A DNA stretch of 7,974 nt from Deinococcus sp. (lineage in GTDB: Bacteria; Deinococcota; Deinococci; Deinococcales; Deinococcaceae). Made by a program: the position numbers and the translations under genes. Position 1 is the stretch's first letter. Each line of letters starts with the position of its first letter. Location: positions 1 through 7,974 of the forward strand of contig NZ_JANYGJ010000016.1 in assembly GCF_025362455.1 (NCBI RefSeq), given 5' to 3'. Below the pieces are notes generated by a model. The model was given only the letters and a program-made list of their open reading frames with translations. It did not search any database and had not been told where the DNA came from. Positions 6,320-7,974 of this stretch are shown here, piece by piece.

Positions 6320-6748
6320 TTACACCTCGCCCCGCGCCGCCAGGCTGCCGCGCAGGACGCTCAAACCATACACGACGCCGCCAAACAGGTACAGCGTCCA
6401 CGGCGGAAAGGTGAACCCTGTTTCGGTACTCAGGGCGTACGCTGTCGCCGCGCCGACCATGCTCACCACGAAGGCGAACGTGCAGGCTTTTTCCTGAAGT
6501 CGCTTGCCGAATTCGTCCATGACCCGGTAAGCGCGGTACAGAAACAGGGCCATCCCGGTGGGGAGCCCACAGATGACACCGAGCGAGAACCCGCTCAGGA
6601 AGTGGTAGGTCGTTCCCTGGGTCCGGCTTTTGAGGACCGCGATACCTAAGCCGACGGTGGTGAGGAGCACGGCGGCGGCCACCATCTTCCACATCACCCG
6701 CCAGACGCGCCGTTCACGGCTGGGAAAAAGTGGCTTTCTGGTGTTCAC
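6320..6748 (-). CDS. Four-span membrane protein, paralogue 1 of a tandem pair
   Basis: 142 residues from GTG 6748 with four predicted spans (about 18-39, 50-73, 91-107, 116-133). It shares with the next gene the basic N-terminus (KPLFPSRERRV), SRTQG at 41-45, FLSGF at 50-54, RVMDEF at 75-80, LQEKACTFAFV at 84-94 and a C-terminal RGSLAARG at 133-140. The second copy has diverged in spans 1, 3 and 4 but kept the middle loop almost unchanged. GTG is used because no ATG fits; GGAG lies about 9 nt upstream. It is 42 bp after the 76-residue membrane protein gene and is probably co-transcribed from the promoter at 7042-7070. Function unknown; two related subunits made in equal amounts could form a heteromer (inference). 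Confidence 0.85.
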   Translation of the reverse strand: MNTRKPLFPSRERRVWRVMWKMVAAAVLLTTVGLGIAVLKSRTQGTTYHFLSGFSLGVICGLPTGMALFLYRAYRVMDEFGKRLQEKACTFAFVVSMVGAATAYALSTETGFTFPPWTLYLFGGVVYGLSVLRGSLAARGEV

Positions 6749-6790
6749 CCTGCTGTGCTCCGAGAGGTGCGGACGCTGCCTGTCACCGCC

Positions 6791-7021
6791 TCAGCCCCTG
6801 GACTGCCGCTGGCGCAGTCTGAACCCGGCAGCCAGCATCGACAGCCCGAACGACAGACCAAGCATCAGCCAGGGCAGCGTCTGGGTCAGTCGTCCGGCGT
6901 GTACCGACTGGGCAGCGGGCAGCAAAAGCGTGAGGGTGATGGCCGTCAGCATGGTGGCGAGGGCGGCGAGCTGACGGACCTGCCGGGATAGTGGGGTGCG
7001 GCGCAAGTTCTGATCGAGCAT
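6791..7021 (-). CDS. Small two-span membrane protein (76 aa), first gene of the operon
   Basis: ATG 7021 gives 76 residues: a basic, Gln-rich N-terminus (MLDQNLRRTPLSRQVRQ), a first span at about 18-38, a short loop, a second span at about 48-66 and a basic tail (RLRQRQSRG). Both ends should face the cytoplasm by the positive-inside rule. The start is set by AAGGAG at 7034-7029, 7 nt upstream, and by a promoter whose expected start point is near 7035. A longer frame to GTG 7039 would begin upstream of that start point, so it is rejected. I do not recognise a family. Its position at the head of the HTH operon suggests it works with the two four-span proteins. Confidence 0.75.
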   Translation of the reverse strand: MLDQNLRRTPLSRQVRQLAALATMLTAITLTLLLPAAQSVHAGRLTQTLPWLMLGLSFGLSMLAAGFRLRQRQSRG

Positions 7022-7038
7022 GTCAAGTCTCCTTGTCA
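7021..7038. promoter_or_regulatory. Operator-like dyad A (over leader, ribosome binding site and start)
   Basis: TGTCAAG-TCTC-CTTGTCA is an inverted repeat with six of seven base pairs matching (the third position is T opposite T). It covers the expected transcription start, the ribosome binding site and the first base of the ATG of the first operon gene. A protein bound here would block transcription of the whole operon. Confidence 0.5.
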
Positions 7039-7041
7039 CGA

Positions 7042-7070
7042 AGCCTAGGGCGAGAACGAGCTGATGTCAA
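7042..7070 (-). promoter_or_regulatory. Promoter of the membrane protein/HTH operon
   Basis: On the minus strand, TTGACA (7070-7065) is followed after exactly 17 nt by TAGGCT (7047-7042), a close match to a sigma-70 type promoter. Transcription should start near 7035, giving a leader of about 14 nt that contains the AAGGAG ribosome binding site. Unlike the two leaderless promoters in the window, this one has a consensus -35. Confidence 0.75.
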
Positions 7071-7082
7071 GTGTCCTTGTCA
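7065..7082. promoter_or_regulatory. Operator-like dyad B (over the -35)
   Basis: TGTCAAG-TGTC-CTTGTCA repeats dyad A with one change in the spacer. It lies 44 bp away, about four helical turns, so both sites face nearly the same side of the DNA. The left half is the -35 hexamer read on the other strand. Including flanks, 24 nt (7020-7043 and 7064-7087) match with three differences. The operon's own HTH protein is the likely ligand (inference). Confidence 0.5.
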
Positions 7083-7167
7083 TAAAGTGGCGAGCAGATT
7101 CTTTGCCGATGTTGTTCTGCACGGCCTTGCCGTCGTCTGGGCGACCAAATCTACACCTGCCGTCCGC

Positions 7168-7181
7168 TATCCTGAGCATCA
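7168..7181 (+). promoter_or_regulatory. -10 element of a leaderless promoter for the lipoprotein gene
   Basis: TATCCT at 7168-7173 fits TANNNT and ends 7 nt before ATG 7181, so the mRNA should start at or beside the start codon. No Shine-Dalgarno sequence and no clear -35 are visible. The same arrangement precedes the DegV gene. Confidence 0.55.
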
Positions 7182-7708
7182 TGAACCCTGTCATCCGACT
7201 GGCCCTGCCGCTGTTGCCACTGTTGCTGAGCGCCTGCGGCTGGATCAGCTTGCCGGAGCAGCGGGTGAGTGACTTCTCGTTCACGGTCAGCGGCTTGAAT
7301 CTGACGCCGGGCCAGGTGGCGTATTTGCCATACAACCAGCTCGAAGGCGTCAGGCTGCCACCCGCGCTGCTGCCTTACAATGGCGTATCCGGCGGCGCCG
7401 ACCTGACCTACCGGGGACAAACGCCCGAACTGCGCCTGGAACTGTTCGGCGCCTCGTTCCGGCCCGTCTGCCCGCTGGTGATGGTGGCGGGCGTGGGCGT
7501 CTCGCTCGTCTGCGACGGCCCAGCCGGGGGGCAGGTGCTGTCCGAGCTGACGCTGCATCCCGGTGAGTCCACCCGCCTTCGCCTGGGCGGCCCCGACCAG
7601 GCGGTCCGGGGTGGCGCCTTGTATCTCGGCGTGCGGCTGCTCGAAGGCCAGTTTCGGCCCGGCGAACGGGTAGACGTGACAGGTGGCGTGCTCGGTGCCC
7701 GGCTGTAA
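7181..7708 (+). CDS. Lipoprotein of unknown function
   Basis: 175 residues from ATG 7181. The N-terminus is a lipoprotein signal: MNPVIR, a hydrophobic core LALPLLPLLL, then the lipobox L-S-A-C with Cys19 as lipid attachment site, giving a mature protein of about 157 residues on the outer face of the membrane. The rest is Gly-, Leu- and Val-rich with alternating hydrophobic residues (FSFTVSGLNLTPGQVAYLPY at 31-50; LRLELFGASFRPVC further on), which suggests a beta-sandwich. Two Cys separated by about 13 residues (RPVCPL and SLVCDG) could form a disulfide. No family recognised. The longer open frame to 7064 would need a start inside the operator region and would bury the signal peptide, so it is rejected. 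The gene is divergent from the HTH operon. Confidence 0.82.
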   Translation: MNPVIRLALPLLPLLLSACGWISLPEQRVSDFSFTVSGLNLTPGQVAYLPYNQLEGVRLPPALLPYNGVSGGADLTYRGQTPELRLELFGASFRPVCPLVMVAGVGVSLVCDGPAGGQVLSELTLHPGESTRLRLGGPDQAVRGGALYLGVRLLEGQFRPGERVDVTGGVLGARL

Positions 7709-7786
7709 CCCCCACACCCGGAACCCGGCGACGCCTGGCCTCGTATTCCCGCTTCAGGTGCAGTGCCCGTTTCTAAGTATCTCCTT

Positions 7787-7833
7787 GTAAAGCTTTAGCT
7801 TTACCGAGCGGAGCGGGCAGGCGTGCCCAGGCG
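7787..7833. repeat. Hairpin plus CCGAGCGGAGCG tail and 22-nt core (right copy)
   Basis: A perfect 8-bp stem (gtaaagct 7787-7794, agctttac 7797-7804) with a 2-nt loop runs into ccgagcggagcg (7804-7815), then into the GCGGGCAGG core. The 22 nt at 7812-7833 are identical to 477-498. In the left island the tail and the core are about 290 bp apart; here they join directly at gagcg. This suggests the left copy was split by other DNA or that the modules combine freely. Confidence 0.65.
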
Positions 7834-7836
7834 GAG

Positions 7837-7910
7837 GAGTGGCATCCTCATGGGGACGAGTGGCGTCCTCATGGGCGTCCGTTCACGAGGACAGTCCGTT
7901 CACGACGACA
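7837..7910. repeat. Two short tandem repeat pairs (21-bp and 17-bp periods)
   Basis: gagtggcatcctcatggg (7837-7854) recurs at 7858-7875 with one change. gtccgttcacgaggaca (7877-7893) recurs at 7894-7910 with one change, followed by a partial third unit. In addition, 7865-7873 and 7884-7892 form a 9-bp stem with one mismatch, so the block can also fold. No gene is visible from 7709 to the window end. Confidence 0.65.
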
Positions 7911-7974
7911 GTCCATTCTGCCCAAGAAGCGAGTGAGGAAGAAAGTATGTCTTGGCGGGAATGAAGGGATGGAG

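Noticed and set aside
6177..6692. 171-residue minus frame over the two four-span proteins
   Set aside because: It spans both paralogues in another frame with His/Arg/Pro-rich sequence; the paralogue pair with conserved motifs explains the DNA.
7077..7103. Second plus-strand promoter (TTGTCA) for the lipoprotein gene
   Set aside because: No acceptable -10 lies 16-18 nt downstream, and the leaderless -10 at 7168 explains the start better.

Overview
The window looks like chromosomal DNA from a Deinococcus-type bacterium. It is GC-rich, with strong G/C at third codon positions. Two plus-strand genes have a TANNNT -10 hexamer so close to the ATG that their mRNAs would be leaderless, a pattern well known in Deinococcus. 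Short GC-rich hairpin repeats fill the gaps. The genus is an inference from style; no marker gene proves it.

Layout. 1-139: one end of an IS5-family insertion sequence with the first 25 codons of its transposase (minus strand), ending beside a CTAG site. 140-833: a repeat-rich gap with a hairpin module, three 17-bp tandem repeats and a doubtful acidic ORF on the minus strand that runs into repeat and IS DNA. 834-2898: two plus-strand genes 13 bp apart, a DegV-family lipid-binding protein and a membrane-anchored class A beta-lactamase-like serine hydrolase. 2899-3427: a 529-bp gap with no convincing gene, holding a widespread type of C-rich/G-rich hairpin repeat and a decayed inverted piece of the repeat family seen at the window ends. 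3428-5393 (minus): an ATPase and a membrane permease of the NatAB type, overlapping by 8 bp. 5514-5660 (plus): a 48-residue single-span membrane protein with a good ribosome binding site.

5668-7021 (minus) is a compact four-gene operon: a 76-residue two-span membrane protein, two tandem paralogous four-span membrane proteins that abut with no gap, and a small Xre/YozG-type HTH repressor. Its promoter (TTGACA, 17 bp, TAGGCT) is overlapped by two near-identical 18-bp dyads 44 bp apart, one on the -35 and one over the start and ribosome binding site. This is the best candidate here for a little-described system: a self-regulated set of small membrane proteins.

7181-7708 (plus) is a leaderless lipoprotein gene of unknown function, divergent from the operon. 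7709-7974 is a second repeat island that shares a 13-nt and a 22-nt exact sequence with the left one. The two islands thus bracket the gene block. The shared 13-nt tail follows perfect hairpins whose stem sequences are unrelated, so fold rather than sequence seems to be kept.
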